From the NCBI GenBank assembly GCA_019704295.1, contig AP024596.1:1-64000 (forward strand): 64,000 bases of DNA, written 5' to 3'. Within the stretch, counting starts at the first letter, position 1; the number at the start of each line of letters is the position of its first letter. The notes below the pieces were generated by a model. It did not search any database. It worked only from the letters and a program-made list of their open reading frames with translations, and was not told where the DNA came from. Shown one piece after another: positions 46,495 through 57,431 of this stretch. Source of the stretch: Sulfolobales archaeon HS-7 (lineage in GTDB: Archaea > Thermoproteota > Thermoprotei_A > Sulfolobales > Sulfolobaceae). The position numbers were made by a program, and so were the translations under genes.

Positions 46495-47313
46495 ATGGCA
46501 AGGTCGAAGAAAGCAAAGAAAACAAAGGAAAGCAAGCTGCTCTATGTACCCTTTATAGTTCTAGGAGTTATACTTGTTCTTTTAATCGGAGGACCGTACA
46601 TCTTTCCCCACAACGCGGCTGCGAGTTCCATTGAATTCGGAACGTTCTATAAAGTGAGTAATCAGGACTATGCTCCCCCAGGTAAGGTTTACGTATACTT
46701 TGTAAGTTGGCAAGGGTGCCCAATCGGAGCTTCTTATTCGTGGCCATTGTATATTGCACTTTCTCATTTCGGTAAACTTAACGTTACCCTAAACTATTCA
46801 GATCCCCAAGAGGCGGAAGCTCCAAATCTGCCCATGTTGCTCTTTACGGGTTTCACTAGCAACTCCTCCGTAAATTTTGTGCCAATATACCTCTATAACA
46901 GGTATATGAACGCTACTCCTAACGGAACACCTATAACTGGAAATTTGGTAACTTATGGATTAGAGGAACTTAAAGGGGAAGTTCCCCTTCCTATATATAA
47001 CATTGTTAAAAACTACACAACGGAATTGGATATAAATGATAACGGTCAAATCCTACAACCTAGTGCATATGATGGAAGTCCCCCTCATATAAATACCGTT
47101 TTAGTAATTACAGGGCCAGGTGGCACCTATATAATAAATGGGCCAGCAACTTATGATAACCAACCTGCACCTTTCCTTTTCAAGGGATTGTCGGATCAGC
47201 CGCTTTGGCAATACATCACTACTGGTAAAACTAATAACGTGCCAGGAATAACCCTAAGCTATATAAATTACGCCGCTTCCCAAATTTTAGGAGAAATTCA
47301 AGACGCAATGTGA
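46495..47313 (+). CDS. DUF929-family membrane-anchored thioredoxin-like protein
   Basis: The 272-residue protein starts with a basic KKAKKTKESK stretch, one membrane helix (about 15-33), then an extracytoplasmic domain with a thioredoxin-like site VSWQGCPIGAS containing one cysteine in place of CxxC. This matches the archaeal DUF929 family. It is followed after 4 nt by another exported protein, so they form an operon. The single cysteine makes classic disulfide exchange unlikely; the function is unknown. Confidence 0.75.
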   Translation: MARSKKAKKTKESKLLYVPFIVLGVILVLLIGGPYIFPHNAAASSIEFGTFYKVSNQDYAPPGKVYVYFVSWQGCPIGASYSWPLYIALSHFGKLNVTLNYSDPQEAEAPNLPMLLFTGFTSNSSVNFVPIYLYNRYMNATPNGTPITGNLVTYGLEELKGEVPLPIYNIVKNYTTELDINDNGQILQPSAYDGSPPHINTVLVITGPGGTYIINGPATYDNQPAPFLFKGLSDQPLWQYITTGKTNNVPGITLSYINYAASQILGEIQDAM

Positions 47314-47317
47314 TAAT

Positions 47318-48268
47318 ATGAAGTTAATATTCCTCTTTTTTATTTTTTTATTAACTTTATCCTTTAGTATGATACAAAGGGAACAAAGTAATCTGGCTTC
47401 ATACCGTATTACTCTTAACGAGATTGCTCCCAACCACTATGATCTAAATGCTACATTAATTTCTTATGAAGTAAATGGTCAACCACATAACGTAACATCA
47501 CCTCCAATCCTCGCTAAAGAAAGTTTCCCATTGGAGTATTTTATTGGTCAAGATTACTATGCACAATTTCTTGGTACTACTATTGTGAATTATGAAGGAG
47601 AGCAAATTCCTGCTTACATCTTAAACATTTCTACACCAGAGGGTGGTTACGGTAGAGTCACTATGTCACTACAATATGGAGAGGTTCCAGTGATGGGTAA
47701 CTACACGATAAGGGGAAACTTGATCAATTTCTCCCTTCAACATTTTGATTTTACTCCCTCATTGAAAATATTTTCATACAAGCTTACGCTTAATTACCCT
47801 CCTTATACGAAATCTCCTCCGGTGATTGAGATTTACTCCAACCAATCCATCTCCTATAACTTAATTCCTGTGGGGACTCAGAATATTTCGAATCTAACTT
47901 ACTATTTAACCGAGTTGAGGATATCGTCAAATGGAATGGCAGGTGTATTCATAAACGGACAGGACGTAGCTGAAGGAATATATCCGATTTTAGTGAATTT
48001 TGACGGTTTAAATTATACGTTTATTCCGAAAGGGGGATATGTAGAGTACATAAATACTTCTGTTCCCTTTATGATCCAACCGATTACTGCAGGATACTAC
48101 TTTTCTTTTCCCGTTGGCGGAAATATCACTATACTTCTCTACTCCAGCCACCAAGTAATTAGTTTATTACAAAAACAAACAAGCAATTTGACTTACGTGT
48201 ATATAACCACAGTCATGGCTGTAGTCTTAGTTGTTTTCGTTATATCTTGGAGACTACTCAGAAAATAG
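47318..48268 (+). CDS. Exported membrane-anchored glycoprotein
   Basis: The 316-residue protein has an N-terminal signal peptide, an extracytoplasmic beta-rich domain with more than ten N-x-S/T sequons, and a C-terminal membrane helix ending in RLLRK. It lies 4 nt after the DUF929 gene and probably shares its transcript. No known family was recognised. Confidence 0.7.
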   Translation: MKLIFLFFIFLLTLSFSMIQREQSNLASYRITLNEIAPNHYDLNATLISYEVNGQPHNVTSPPILAKESFPLEYFIGQDYYAQFLGTTIVNYEGEQIPAYILNISTPEGGYGRVTMSLQYGEVPVMGNYTIRGNLINFSLQHFDFTPSLKIFSYKLTLNYPPYTKSPPVIEIYSNQSISYNLIPVGTQNISNLTYYLTELRISSNGMAGVFINGQDVAEGIYPILVNFDGLNYTFIPKGGYVEYINTSVPFMIQPITAGYYFSFPVGGNITILLYSSHQVISLLQKQTSNLTYVYITTVMAVVLVVFVISWRLLRK

Positions 48269-48335
48269 AAAAAGGTGCTAATACCTTTTGTTTTAAGAGG
48301 AAGGCTTTTGGCTTTAACCATTAATCTACTCTTCT

Positions 48336-48512
48336 ATGAGTAAGGAACTTAATATGGTTATGGAAAAAATGAATACGATCAGGAACGAGATAGAGAAAAT
48401 AGGGGATGAGGAGGATCCACAAAAAATTAAGGAGATTATCAATTTAAATATGGAAATTGGTGCAATTCTCTACGCTAAATATATAAGCATCAAGTATAAG
48501 AATGAAAGATAA
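48336..48512 (+). CDS. Small helical protein (58 residues)
   Basis: The frame MSKELNMVMEKMNTIRNEIE continues as a charged amphipathic helix pair to KYISIKYKNER and stop. Codon use and composition look protein-like and an AT-rich TATA-like stretch (ctttaaccattaa) lies about 20 nt upstream. It stands alone between the exported-protein operon and the Lrs14-like gene. No family was recognised. Confidence 0.5.
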   Translation: MSKELNMVMEKMNTIRNEIEKIGDEEDPQKIKEIINLNMEIGAILYAKYISIKYKNER

Positions 48513-48614
48513 CATGATAAAGAGAAAATAAAGACTTATACTTTATATCTAACATAAATAGATCAATGTCTTTTTATAGCATAAGTTTAAAAACACTATT
48601 ACATCAATAAAATC

Positions 48615-48977
48615 ATGGTGGATAATATGTCAATGGCTTTAGAAAATCAGGAGAGGATGAACTTGTTCAAAAGGTTTCTGATGGTTGCGTACGGACTTTC
48701 AGAGGGGGACGTGGACATTCTGCTCAAGGTAATAAGTAAGGGGGAGGTTGACGTCGAGACGTTATCGGAGGAAATAAAAATAAGTAAAAGCAGGGTAAGC
48801 CTCATTTTAAAGAAGCTAAGTGATATTGGACTTGCGGAGAGAAAAAAGCAGTTAGGAGGCGGCGGAGGAAGACCTAAGTTAATCTACAGTGTGGATAAAA
48901 GGGAGATAAAGCAGAAACTTGAAAACAAGTCAAGGGAATTATGCGGTCAGATATCTGAAGCTGTAAAGTCATTATAG
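48615..48977 (+). CDS. Lrs14-like winged-helix regulator
   Basis: The 120-residue protein has a winged-helix core (DVETLSEEIKISKSRVSLIL then KKLSDIGLAERKK), a Gly-rich wing (LGGGGGRPKLIY) and helical flanks for dimerisation. This matches the Sulfolobales Lrs14 group, whose members control biofilm and archaellum genes and often themselves. The TATA gtttaaaaac (48587-48596) gives a leaderless start at the first ATG; a second ATG lies 5 codons on. With surface-protein genes upstream, a role in surface regulation is plausible but not shown. Confidence 0.8.
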   Translation: MVDNMSMALENQERMNLFKRFLMVAYGLSEGDVDILLKVISKGEVDVETLSEEIKISKSRVSLILKKLSDIGLAERKKQLGGGGGRPKLIYSVDKREIKQKLENKSRELCGQISEAVKSL

Positions 48978-49341
48978 TATGAGTCTAATGACGAAGTTCA
49001 CTATTTAATTAAATTACCTGGAATCTAATCACATGATCATTTTCATCTTAACAGTGGCTTCAAAGAGGGTAGAAGATTCGCCAGCCGTGGGCAGCTCCCT
49101 ATGCGGTTAATATTCAATGGGGAAAAGAGTAACAAGGATAACACTTACTAACGGAGTACGCGTTACCCTGACGTCGTTGTCAACAGTTTCAGATAAAGCA
49201 AGAAGTTTATACATTTTATTTATAAAATATTTTTATGTATCTTGTTACTAGATGTGAGTGACCTTTCCATAAAGGTGACACGGCATAAGATGTGCGATTT
49301 CCCCACATGATCCAGCCAATAGTGCTTATAATACTGTCATG
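48978..49341. other. Intergenic region leading into relic C
   Basis: No gene is supported. It has a region of higher GC at 49070-49190 and an AT-rich near-palindrome around 49208-49240 (ttatacattttatttataaa). Parts of the GC-rich stretch (ccgtgggcagctccctatgc) may be eroded transposon DNA. Confidence 0.35.
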
Positions 49342-49453
49342 CGAACTTCGAAGTGCGACCCTCAGGGCCTGTAGAACCCTCTGGACAAGTCGGAGCTTAG
49401 AAGCAAGAAATCCCTGGCGTGGGGTGAAAACCACCGTTATGACGGGGTAAGTT
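49342..49453 (+). mobile_element. Omega-RNA-like right-end relic C
   Basis: It aligns with relic A: gaacttcgaagtgcgaccctcagggcctgtag is matched there with a few changes, then ctctggacaagtcggagc, gaagcaagaaatcc and an imperfect hairpin ending at ggggtaagtt. A 9-nt gap relative to relic A lies after the ctgtag string. No tnpB is present. It directly abuts the promoter of the metallophosphoesterase gene. Confidence 0.5.
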
Positions 49454-49505
49454 AAGGTGGGGGGGATAAGATTTATTACAACGTAAGTGCAACTCATTCT
49501 ATAGC

Positions 49506-50429
49506 ATGCCATCATTAATAAAGATAGCTTTTACAACGGACTTACATGGTTCCACGGTCGCTTTTAACAAAGTTGTTAATCAGTTTAAGAGGCTAAAGTG
49601 TGACTATTTAATAATAGGAGGAAACTTAGTGTCAAATGAAACGTTAATAGTAAGGAAATCACAGGGAAAGATGATAGTAGACGGAAAGGAAGTAAGTAAA
49701 GCTGTAATCGATAATTTAGCTGAAAAAACTGGGGTTAATGTAATTATCGAAGAAGGAAAGGAGTTGGAACCTAATGAGATTAACGCCTATAAACTTGAAG
49801 CTCAGCTCAATAGGGCAAGTTCTTGGTTGGAAAAGATAAAAGACATTAAAGAGAAAGTAATATGGAATTTAGCTGATAGAGATCCCTCCGAACTCGAACA
49901 AGTTTTCAGGAAGTATGAGATAGAACTGGCTGATGATAAAGTTATAGAATTAGATAATCTTTATTTAGTTAGTGAGGGCTTTGGAACTAATATTGAGGGT
50001 GGGACAAAGGCTATTACGGATTCGGAACTTTTCATAAGAGGCGAAAAGTTACTTAAGAAAGTGGACGAACCTAACAAAGTTATACTGAATTTTCACATGC
50101 CACCATTTCAAAGTAGAATAGATGAAACTAGTATTAATGGGAAAAAAGTTAACATGGGGTCCAAAGCTGTATTAGACCTTATTAAAGAGTTCAATCCACT
50201 TTTGGGCCTACATGGACATGTACATCATCCAGAAGCCGTGATAAGTCAGGTTGGAAAGACAAAGGTTTCAAATCCTGGGAGCTATTACGAAAAGGGGTTC
50301 TATACTATGACATATGCCGAAATAGAGAGAAAAGCAGTATCGTTAGGAACGTTGGCAACTGCCGAGTTTAAGATTAAAACGCTTAGTCATTATACCGACT
50401 TCGTATGGGATCCAGTATTTGGGAGTTAA
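49506..50429 (+). CDS. Metallophosphoesterase (calcineurin-like)
   Basis: The 307-residue protein has the metal motifs TTDLHGS (D-x-H), a GGN in place of the usual GDxxD region, NFHMPP and LHGHVHHPE (GHxH). The missing Asp of GDxxD (IIGGNLVSN) is unusual and might alter one metal site. Such enzymes hydrolyse phosphomonoesters, diesters or nucleotides; the substrate is unknown. It stands alone, with a TATA-like gatttatta about 30 nt upstream, immediately after relic C. Confidence 0.82.
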   Translation: MPSLIKIAFTTDLHGSTVAFNKVVNQFKRLKCDYLIIGGNLVSNETLIVRKSQGKMIVDGKEVSKAVIDNLAEKTGVNVIIEEGKELEPNEINAYKLEAQLNRASSWLEKIKDIKEKVIWNLADRDPSELEQVFRKYEIELADDKVIELDNLYLVSEGFGTNIEGGTKAITDSELFIRGEKLLKKVDEPNKVILNFHMPPFQSRIDETSINGKKVNMGSKAVLDLIKEFNPLLGLHGHVHHPEAVISQVGKTKVSNPGSYYEKGFYTMTYAEIERKAVSLGTLATAEFKIKTLSHYTDFVWDPVFGS

Positions 50430-50512
50430 CGTTGTATACATTAAAATAAACTTTTTAACAAAACATATATCTTAAATCACTAAAGGTATTGAAAATCGCA
50501 GTTTGGACGGTT

Positions 50513-50553
50513 TGGCGTTCACGCGTTAATTACTAATTCACTTTATTTTATTA
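50513..50553 (-). repeat. Dispersed 40-bp motif, copy 2
   Basis: Read on the minus strand, aaataaagtgaatt is followed after a variable heptamer by aacgcgtgaacgcc. This parallels copies at 41-80 and 53268-53307. Together with the latter it forms an outer inverted pair around the MFS transporter gene. Confidence 0.5.
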
Positions 50554-50689
50554 GTTTAAAATTAACCAATTCATTGCTGACTTATATTACTAAATAATGG
50601 GTGAGTAGGGGGTAATACCATGGAATAACTTCCACGGGGAAAACGCGCACCACTAGTAATGGATATAACAGGTATTGCGTGAGTTAAGC

Positions 50690-50830
50690 GTATAAGGCGG
50701 GGGAAAACAAGGTAGGCCGGAGAGCAGGAGGGGAAAACCTCGTCTTCAAGGCTGACTGTGACGCCCTTAGAACGGTCTAGCAAGAGGGGATAGAACCCCT
50801 GAGGCTGTAGCAAGTTTCTCTAGGGGTTGA
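50690..50830 (+). mobile_element. Probable omega-RNA-like relic G
   Basis: This GC-richer stretch includes gagagcaggaggggaaaacc and cccctgaggctgtagcaag, the latter echoing cctcagaggctgtgg of relic A. The match is short and the order partly different, so this is a weak call. The rest of the 1-kb gap (50430-51443) has no gene. Confidence 0.3.
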
Positions 50831-51130
50831 CGGTAGTTAACGTCATAAAACGAGAGGAATGTTATTACGGTAGTTAAGATAGTACATCATTAGTTAGTAA
50901 GGTACCTCATGGAAGTTGCTACAAAGACCTTCGCGATAGACCCCTCCGAGAGCTAACTGCAGCCAAGGGAGAGCTTTTAGTGGAACGAGAGAAATCCATA
51001 TTCAATCAAAGAGGGAATTCAAGTACTACAAGGGCGTTTCTCTCTGTTTCACTCCCTTTGAAGGATTTTGTAGATTGTATAAGCCATTGCTATCGCCTAT
51101 AACCTCCCAACCTGTTTTCTTATATTTGTA

Positions 51131-51255
51131 ACGATATTATTAGCTACCCTTATTTCTCTCACTACTTGGTATATATCTAGATTATTATAAGCTAAATTAT
51201 ACCAATTCAACGAAGAATATTACAATCGATAATGAGCACGTGAATAGCCCTATAC
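51131..51255 (+). repeat. Left inverted repeat flanking the MFS transporter
   Basis: It matches the reverse complement of 52949-53070 over about 110-120 nt with small gaps. The best block is aacgaagaatattacaatc (51209-51227), 19 of 19 identical. Outer parts also align (agctacccttatttctctca against ggctatccctattcctctca). The inner end reads cacgtgaatagccctata, like the dispersed 40-bp motif. Its inner end is about 190 nt upstream of the transporter start. Confidence 0.65.
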
Positions 51256-51443
51256 CCAGATATATAGCTCATTATATCAGATATTATACCTTACATATAT
51301 TCATTATATTCTTGTATCTTATAATAAGATATAACTAGCTAAGTCGAAAATTTTTAATATAGTTTTAAATCCTAGTTGTATTTTTCAATAACATTATTAC
51401 GAGTATTTATTAATGGCTATAATATAAAAAGTCATGATAGAAT

Positions 51444-52904
<1,461 letters not shown>

Positions 52905-52948
52905 GAATTTAAATATTTTTTATATAACTATTTTATATTTGTCTAAAG

Positions 52949-53070
52949 TAGGCCGTCTACGCGTTCATTGCGGATTGTAATATTCTTCGTTAAATTAGTA
53001 TAGTTCATATTGTAATAATCCAGATATCTATCAAGTTGTGAGAGGAATAGGGATAGCCATAATATTAGGG
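52949..53070 (-). repeat. Right inverted repeat flanking the MFS transporter
   Basis: This is the partner of 51131-51255 in opposite orientation. Its reverse complement contains the shared aacgaagaatattacaatc followed by cgcaatgaacgcgtagac. It begins 45 nt after the transporter stop, so the inverted pair closely brackets that gene. Beyond 53070 the similarity fades. Confidence 0.65.
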
Positions 53071-53267
53071 TCATTTCCTAATCCTTTACGAATTCGGTTT
53101 ATTTAGAAAATGGTAAATTTAATTGTATATTATCGCATCTACAAGGTAGGGATTTACGCTTAATAGTTTACATTATCATACTATCTTATTCACAAATTAC
53201 GTTTTGTAAAAGAACCTCTGAATCATCCATTACAGAGCTCGCAGTGAATTGGTTAATTTCAAATCAG

Positions 53268-53307
53268 TAAAATAAAGTGAATTCGCAACGAACGTGTGAA
53301 TAGCCCT
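53268..53307 (+). repeat. Dispersed 40-bp motif, copy 3
   Basis: The sequence aaataaagtgaattcgcaac then gaacgtgtgaatagccct is the longest-preserved copy of this motif. Copies 1 and 2 (41-80 and 50513-50553) share most positions. It lies about 50 nt upstream of the gene at 53357, so a regulatory role there cannot be excluded. Confidence 0.5.
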
Positions 53308-53356
53308 ACCCTGTACTTAGCAAAGAGTTTATTATAGGCTATGAGAAAAATCCTGC

Positions 53357-53746
53357 ATGCAGTTAACTTCTAAGGAAAAAATAATAAATTCAAATAAAGA
53401 TCTAAATACAATAGTGGTACAATTCTCCCAATATTTACAACAAAGTGGATGGAAAGTTCAAAATAGAGTAGAGGGTAACGTAGCAATTATTCAAGCTCAA
53501 GAGGGTGGAATTTTGAGAGATATTATTGCTGCCGATAGAGCGCTCACTTTTAGACTTGAGAAAGTTCCCGAAGGTATTAAGGTTCATGTTGGTATCGGCA
53601 AGTGGATCCAGAATCTAGCTGTTACCGCTATTGAAGCTATCGTGCTTTCCTGGCTTTTCTTGGCGGTTGATGTACCCGAAATGGTGTGGACAGAGCACGT
53701 TGAGTCAAAGCTGGTAAAGAAATTAGAGGAAATAGCAAACACTTAA
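53357..53746 (+). CDS. Small protein with C-terminal hydrophobic segment
   Basis: The 129-residue product has an alpha/beta-looking N-terminal domain (about 1-80) and a hydrophobic stretch at about residues 88-104 followed by an acidic helix. No catalytic motif is seen. It is separated by 60 nt from a membrane-protein gene on the same strand and may be transcribed with it. Function unknown. Confidence 0.65.
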   Translation: MQLTSKEKIINSNKDLNTIVVQFSQYLQQSGWKVQNRVEGNVAIIQAQEGGILRDIIAADRALTFRLEKVPEGIKVHVGIGKWIQNLAVTAIEAIVLSWLFLAVDVPEMVWTEHVESKLVKKLEEIANT

Positions 53747-53806
53747 TGCGGCATGAGTTAAAAAACGTAATTAAACATTTTTTACTTCCACGAGAATTTA
53801 GAGAAA

Positions 53807-54334
53807 ATGAATACTAGATTCATTGCGAGGACTTTAGGAATCATCTTATTAATCATTTCTGGATATACTTACTTGTTCGGTGGAGTTATTCTAAGGCTTT
53901 TCTCATATCAAGGTCCTTTATTAGGGACGGCTCTTCTGACTTGGTCTTTCATTAATATAGGTGAAATATTATATACAAAAAAAGCGATTATTCCTGCTAT
54001 AATGGCACCCCTAATAGCAGTGCCTTGGCTTATTCCTCAAATTGTCGAAAATATGAATAACTTTCTCATAATTATAGCGTTCCTTTCGCTAATGACCTCC
54101 GGCTTCCTTGAGGGCCTAGCATTTAACTTCCTTGCGTTTCACGTAAAAGCCATACTACTTATTTTAGGCGTAGTTATAGATTTGTCTTACTTAGGTATAA
54201 TATATTACTACTCTTCTATCTTTCATATTCCCTCAACGATAATGCTTAACTACTTACTGATTTTCGTATACTGTGTCAAGTTTCCATCTACGGCAGTCGT
54301 AACGGTTTACATTATGAAAAGACTAAATTTCTAG
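53807..54334 (+). CDS. Polytopic membrane protein, unknown
   Basis: The 175-residue protein has about five to six hydrophobic segments and short loops. No family motif was recognised. Its end overlaps the convergent small gene by 4 nt. Confidence 0.65.
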   Translation: MNTRFIARTLGIILLIISGYTYLFGGVILRLFSYQGPLLGTALLTWSFINIGEILYTKKAIIPAIMAPLIAVPWLIPQIVENMNNFLIIIAFLSLMTSGFLEGLAFNFLAFHVKAILLILGVVIDLSYLGIIYYYSSIFHIPSTIMLNYLLIFVYCVKFPSTAVVTVYIMKRLNF

Positions 54335-54615
54335 ACACACTCAATTATAGTAATATTATCGCCTACGGTCTCATCCAACAACACGTGAAGTTCTGATTTT
54401 ACGTTAATGTCCTTTAATTCATGAAGCTTTCCAGAAAGCGTAGGGTTTATCAATATGATAGTTTTTTTAGACTCCTTATTCAATATGAAGGAGATGGCCT
54501 TTCCTAAGTGGGAAATTAGCTTATAGTTAATCGATTTTTTTGCACAAGAATCGCTGTCAGATATATATGGCTGTGCAATATTAGGGATCCAACTATATAT
54601 TGATAACGTCAGCAC
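54331..54615 (-). CDS. Small soluble protein of unknown function
   Basis: The 94-residue frame has an alpha/beta pattern (KKTIILINPTLS, ELHVLLDETVGDNITIIECV) and two cysteines. It starts with GTG, but a TATA-like aaatatataaaa on the minus strand lies about 25 nt upstream, supporting expression. It converges on the membrane-protein gene with a 4-nt overlap. No family was recognised. Confidence 0.55.
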   Translation of the reverse strand: MLTLSIYSWIPNIAQPYISDSDSCAKKSINYKLISHLGKAISFILNKESKKTIILINPTLSGKLHELKDINVKSELHVLLDETVGDNITIIECV

Positions 54616-55017
54616 TTCTTGTTACCGTTATAGTATTTTATATATTTGGCTAATAAAGCTTGTAGGATAATACTCTCAAGAAAATTCACTATAACTTCTA
54701 GGAATTGCAAAAGCTAAACTTTTGACGATATCGAACGTGTAATTTGGGTTAAGCAAGTGATGAATATTAGCTCGCTTGAGTAACTATGTGACAATGTCAT
54801 GCTTTTCCTCAGACGCTTTTCTCCCTTATTTTTCCTGTTAAAAGTAGTTATTTAAATGTTAAGCGAAAAACTATTTTAAATCTACTTCCATGAAATAAGT
54901 TCATAAATCAGAACTGATATAACTATTCCGCTTCTTCATAAAGTTTCAAGGAAACTCTGTAAAGGATAAACAAGTACATTACGTACTTTTTTATGATAGG
55001 CAGACACAATATTAGAT
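54616..55017. other. Intergenic region, no gene recognised
   Basis: The 402-nt region carries the TATA element of the minus-strand gene and a TATA-like tttttatgata near 54987 for the gene at 55018. A GTGATGA near 54750 resembles a C/D-box C motif, but no D box follows at a suitable distance. Nothing else is supported. Confidence 0.4.
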
Positions 55018-55779
55018 ATGATATTGGAAGATCTTTCGTTACTAACTTCACTTTTAGCAGGAACCACGATATTTCTAGGAGGAATTGTAGAAGGCTTTGG
55101 TTATGGACTCTCATTGGGAACGAGCTGGCCATATACTAGGGACATCCATAAAGTCGCTATAAGAGGAGATCCGGAAGCCATACATAGGGTTTTAGCGACT
55201 CTTGTTGGTCTTTTTTCACTTGTTCTAATAATAACTTACTTTAGTGCTTTGACAATAATAGGGTTTATCTCCATAGTTTTTACTGCATTTCTTGGAATGG
55301 CAACGCTTTATGTGCTAGCAGGAAAGCTACCATCCTTCTTTCAAGGATTTCACGATATAGCAGCTTATACTACGTTCCTAACGTATATGCTACTTTTCAC
55401 GCAAGCTAAGGTTAACCTACTGGCATTCTTTACTAACCCCGTTCTTCTCTCTTTTTATGCTGTAATATTTATAGGAGGCACGGTGACGGGAATGAGGAAA
55501 ATGAAGAAACCCATAGGTTACTTTACGCTACCAAAGGAAGGACAGCAAATTGTATGGACGTTACACGGAATCTCTATCATAGTTTTGCTTTACTTCGCTC
55601 TTGTCTTCGGTTACCTTTATGCCTTCCTCTTCGTGATTCTCGACGCAGGTTTAGGAATGATAATGTACTACTTCATAAATAAGTCGCCACAAAAGCCGGG
55701 AATTTACGTCTCTCTTCATCAATTTCTTGCTATCTGTACGGCACTTACAATAGCTCTTTACGCTTTGAGAATTATCTGA
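55018..55779 (+). CDS. CtaA/COX15-like membrane protein, possible heme A synthase
   Basis: The 253-residue protein has seven to eight membrane helices with histidines at helix ends: EAIHRVLATLVGL, QGFHDIAAY, WTLHGISII and YVSLHQFLA. IHRVLATLVG is close to the CtaA/COX15 signature and the four histidines could ligate heme in two bundles. Heme A synthase converts heme O to heme A for terminal oxidases. No oxidase genes are nearby; a cytochrome-b561-like role is an alternative. Confidence 0.55.
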   Translation: MILEDLSLLTSLLAGTTIFLGGIVEGFGYGLSLGTSWPYTRDIHKVAIRGDPEAIHRVLATLVGLFSLVLIITYFSALTIIGFISIVFTAFLGMATLYVLAGKLPSFFQGFHDIAAYTTFLTYMLLFTQAKVNLLAFFTNPVLLSFYAVIFIGGTVTGMRKMKKPIGYFTLPKEGQQIVWTLHGISIIVLLYFALVFGYLYAFLFVILDAGLGMIMYYFINKSPQKPGIYVSLHQFLAICTALTIALYALRII

Positions 55780-55836
55780 GTTCAAAAATTTGAACCAGCA
55801 GGTCCTTTTAATAGTTTAGAGAATGTATTTTTCCTC

Positions 55837-56664
55837 ATGAGATTAATTTATTACATGATTAAAAGATTCCTCACGAATAAGTACAATTGGGGTTATGGAG
55901 TAGCCTTTGTGTTATTCTGGGTTCTCATGGGGGCTTACGTTTTTTCATCTCAAATGCCTTTAGAGAAAACGCCGGACTATTACTATACAGCTGCTTGGAC
56001 GGGAATGGCTATTCTAATGACTTTAGGAACGATAGGTATAGGAGCAACGGCGGTAGTTAGTTTCCAAACGGGGAGTTTATCTCACCTCCTTAGGTTCTCT
56101 AAATTAACGTCAAAATACTACGTAATTTCGGTATATGCAGGTACGATCCCCTCATCCCTGGTTTTCGGAATACTTATAGTAGCTTGCGTATATTTAACAT
56201 TCTCCGAACACTTCGGGTTCAACTTAGCTCCCTCTAATATGCCCGGCCTCTTGTTGGCATCCATTCTAGGAGGGACCTTTATGACGTCCTTGTCTTTTTT
56301 CCTTAACTTAATAATTCTAAAGACTTCTAGGAAGATGGAACAACTTATTTTCTTCATACCGTTAATACTTTCATATTTGTTTGGTTTCGGATACCTTTAT
56401 TTGAATTTGAGTTCCGCAGTATATTTATCCCCCTTTACAGCAATTGATTCCCTAATAATGGAATTTTACTTGAATAAGTCAATTCCGTTAAACTTCTCGT
56501 CGTTAGTTGATGGCAATTACTTAACCGCAACAGGAGGGACTGTTGTATCTCCTGTTTTAGCAATAGCTTCGCTTGTAGTGTGGACAGTTGTTTTAACGTT
56601 TATCGGAATCTACTTTGTCAGAAGCGTTTACTATAAACCGTTAGAGGAGGGGAGAATAGCGTGA
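55837..56664 (+). CDS. ABC transporter permease
   Basis: The 275-residue protein has six membrane segments in the ABC-2-type arrangement. It is followed directly by an ATPase gene, whose GTG overlaps its TGA. A TATA-like tttaatag lies about 27 nt upstream of the ATG, so this gene heads a four-gene operon with the ATPase, another membrane protein and an HTH regulator. Probable exporter; substrate unknown. Confidence 0.8.
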   Translation: MRLIYYMIKRFLTNKYNWGYGVAFVLFWVLMGAYVFSSQMPLEKTPDYYYTAAWTGMAILMTLGTIGIGATAVVSFQTGSLSHLLRFSKLTSKYYVISVYAGTIPSSLVFGILIVACVYLTFSEHFGFNLAPSNMPGLLLASILGGTFMTSLSFFLNLIILKTSRKMEQLIFFIPLILSYLFGFGYLYLNLSSAVYLSPFTAIDSLIMEFYLNKSIPLNFSSLVDGNYLTATGGTVVSPVLAIASLVVWTVVLTFIGIYFVRSVYYKPLEEGRIA

Positions 56665-57422
56665 TAGAGCTTAAGGACGCCGTAGTGGAACTAGGAGGGA
56701 AGGAGATAATTAAACAGACCTCAACTAGGATTTCCGGTAAGACCGTACTTTTAGGTCCTAACGGTTCAGGTAAAACAACTTTGCTAAGGGCTATGGCAGG
56801 GGTGATTCCTTATCGAGGGAGCATAATGATAAATGGAATAGAAGTGAAGCGAGCTAGAAACGTTAACGCAATCTCTACAAACCTTCCTGAGGCATTCGTC
56901 TTGGGCCTCACCATGGAAGATGTGATTTACCTTTATGAGGAAATAAAGCAACTAGACGGAGAGAAGGCAAGGGAAATGTTAAGGGAAGTTGGAATAACGG
57001 ACCTCAAGAAAAAGGTTTACGAACTCTCCGCAGGCCAGGGCGTTCTATTCCGTACGATTATCGCTCTTTCGTCAGAACCCGAGGTTATTTTACTTGATGA
57101 GCCTTTTGAAAACGTAGATGCTGCGAAAAGGTATAAAGTTGCTAACTGGATTAAGGAGTTCGGAAAAGAGGGCGTAATTGTAACTCATGAATTGGATATA
57201 GCAAAGACGTTTAAGAGTTACGATTCGCTAATTATCCTTGAGGGAAGGCTGCACGGACTCGTGAATTTAGGTGAGCTACTGGACTCGACAATAGAAGAAG
57301 GGGAAGTGCCCGGTGCTATCCTTTATATGAACGTTGGAGGAAGGAAGTTCTCCTTGATAAAGCAAGGGAAAGGGAAGAAGTTCGAAGATCTGATTCTATT
57401 GGACAGGATTTACAATATCTAG
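56661..57422 (+). CDS. ABC transporter ATP-binding protein
   Basis: The 253-residue ATPase has Walker A GPNGSGKTT, a signature loop ELSAGQG (the usual LSGGQ varies), Walker B VILLDEP and the switch His in VTHELD. It powers the permease encoded just upstream, with a 4-nt overlap. The C-terminal about 60 residues after the core are an extension whose role is not clear. Confidence 0.92.
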   Translation: MIELKDAVVELGGKEIIKQTSTRISGKTVLLGPNGSGKTTLLRAMAGVIPYRGSIMINGIEVKRARNVNAISTNLPEAFVLGLTMEDVIYLYEEIKQLDGEKAREMLREVGITDLKKKVYELSAGQGVLFRTIIALSSEPEVILLDEPFENVDAAKRYKVANWIKEFGKEGVIVTHELDIAKTFKSYDSLIILEGRLHGLVNLGELLDSTIEEGEVPGAILYMNVGGRKFSLIKQGKGKKFEDLILLDRIYNI

Positions 57423-57431
57423 GTAATTGCC

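Noticed and set aside
54740..54800. Possible C/D-box small RNA
   Set aside because: A C-box-like GTGATGA is present, but no CTGA D box follows at a suitable distance.
54923..55132. 69-codon hydrophobic minus-strand frame
   Set aside because: Antisense to the start and promoter of the CtaA-like gene; hydrophobicity is a mirror of AT-rich DNA.
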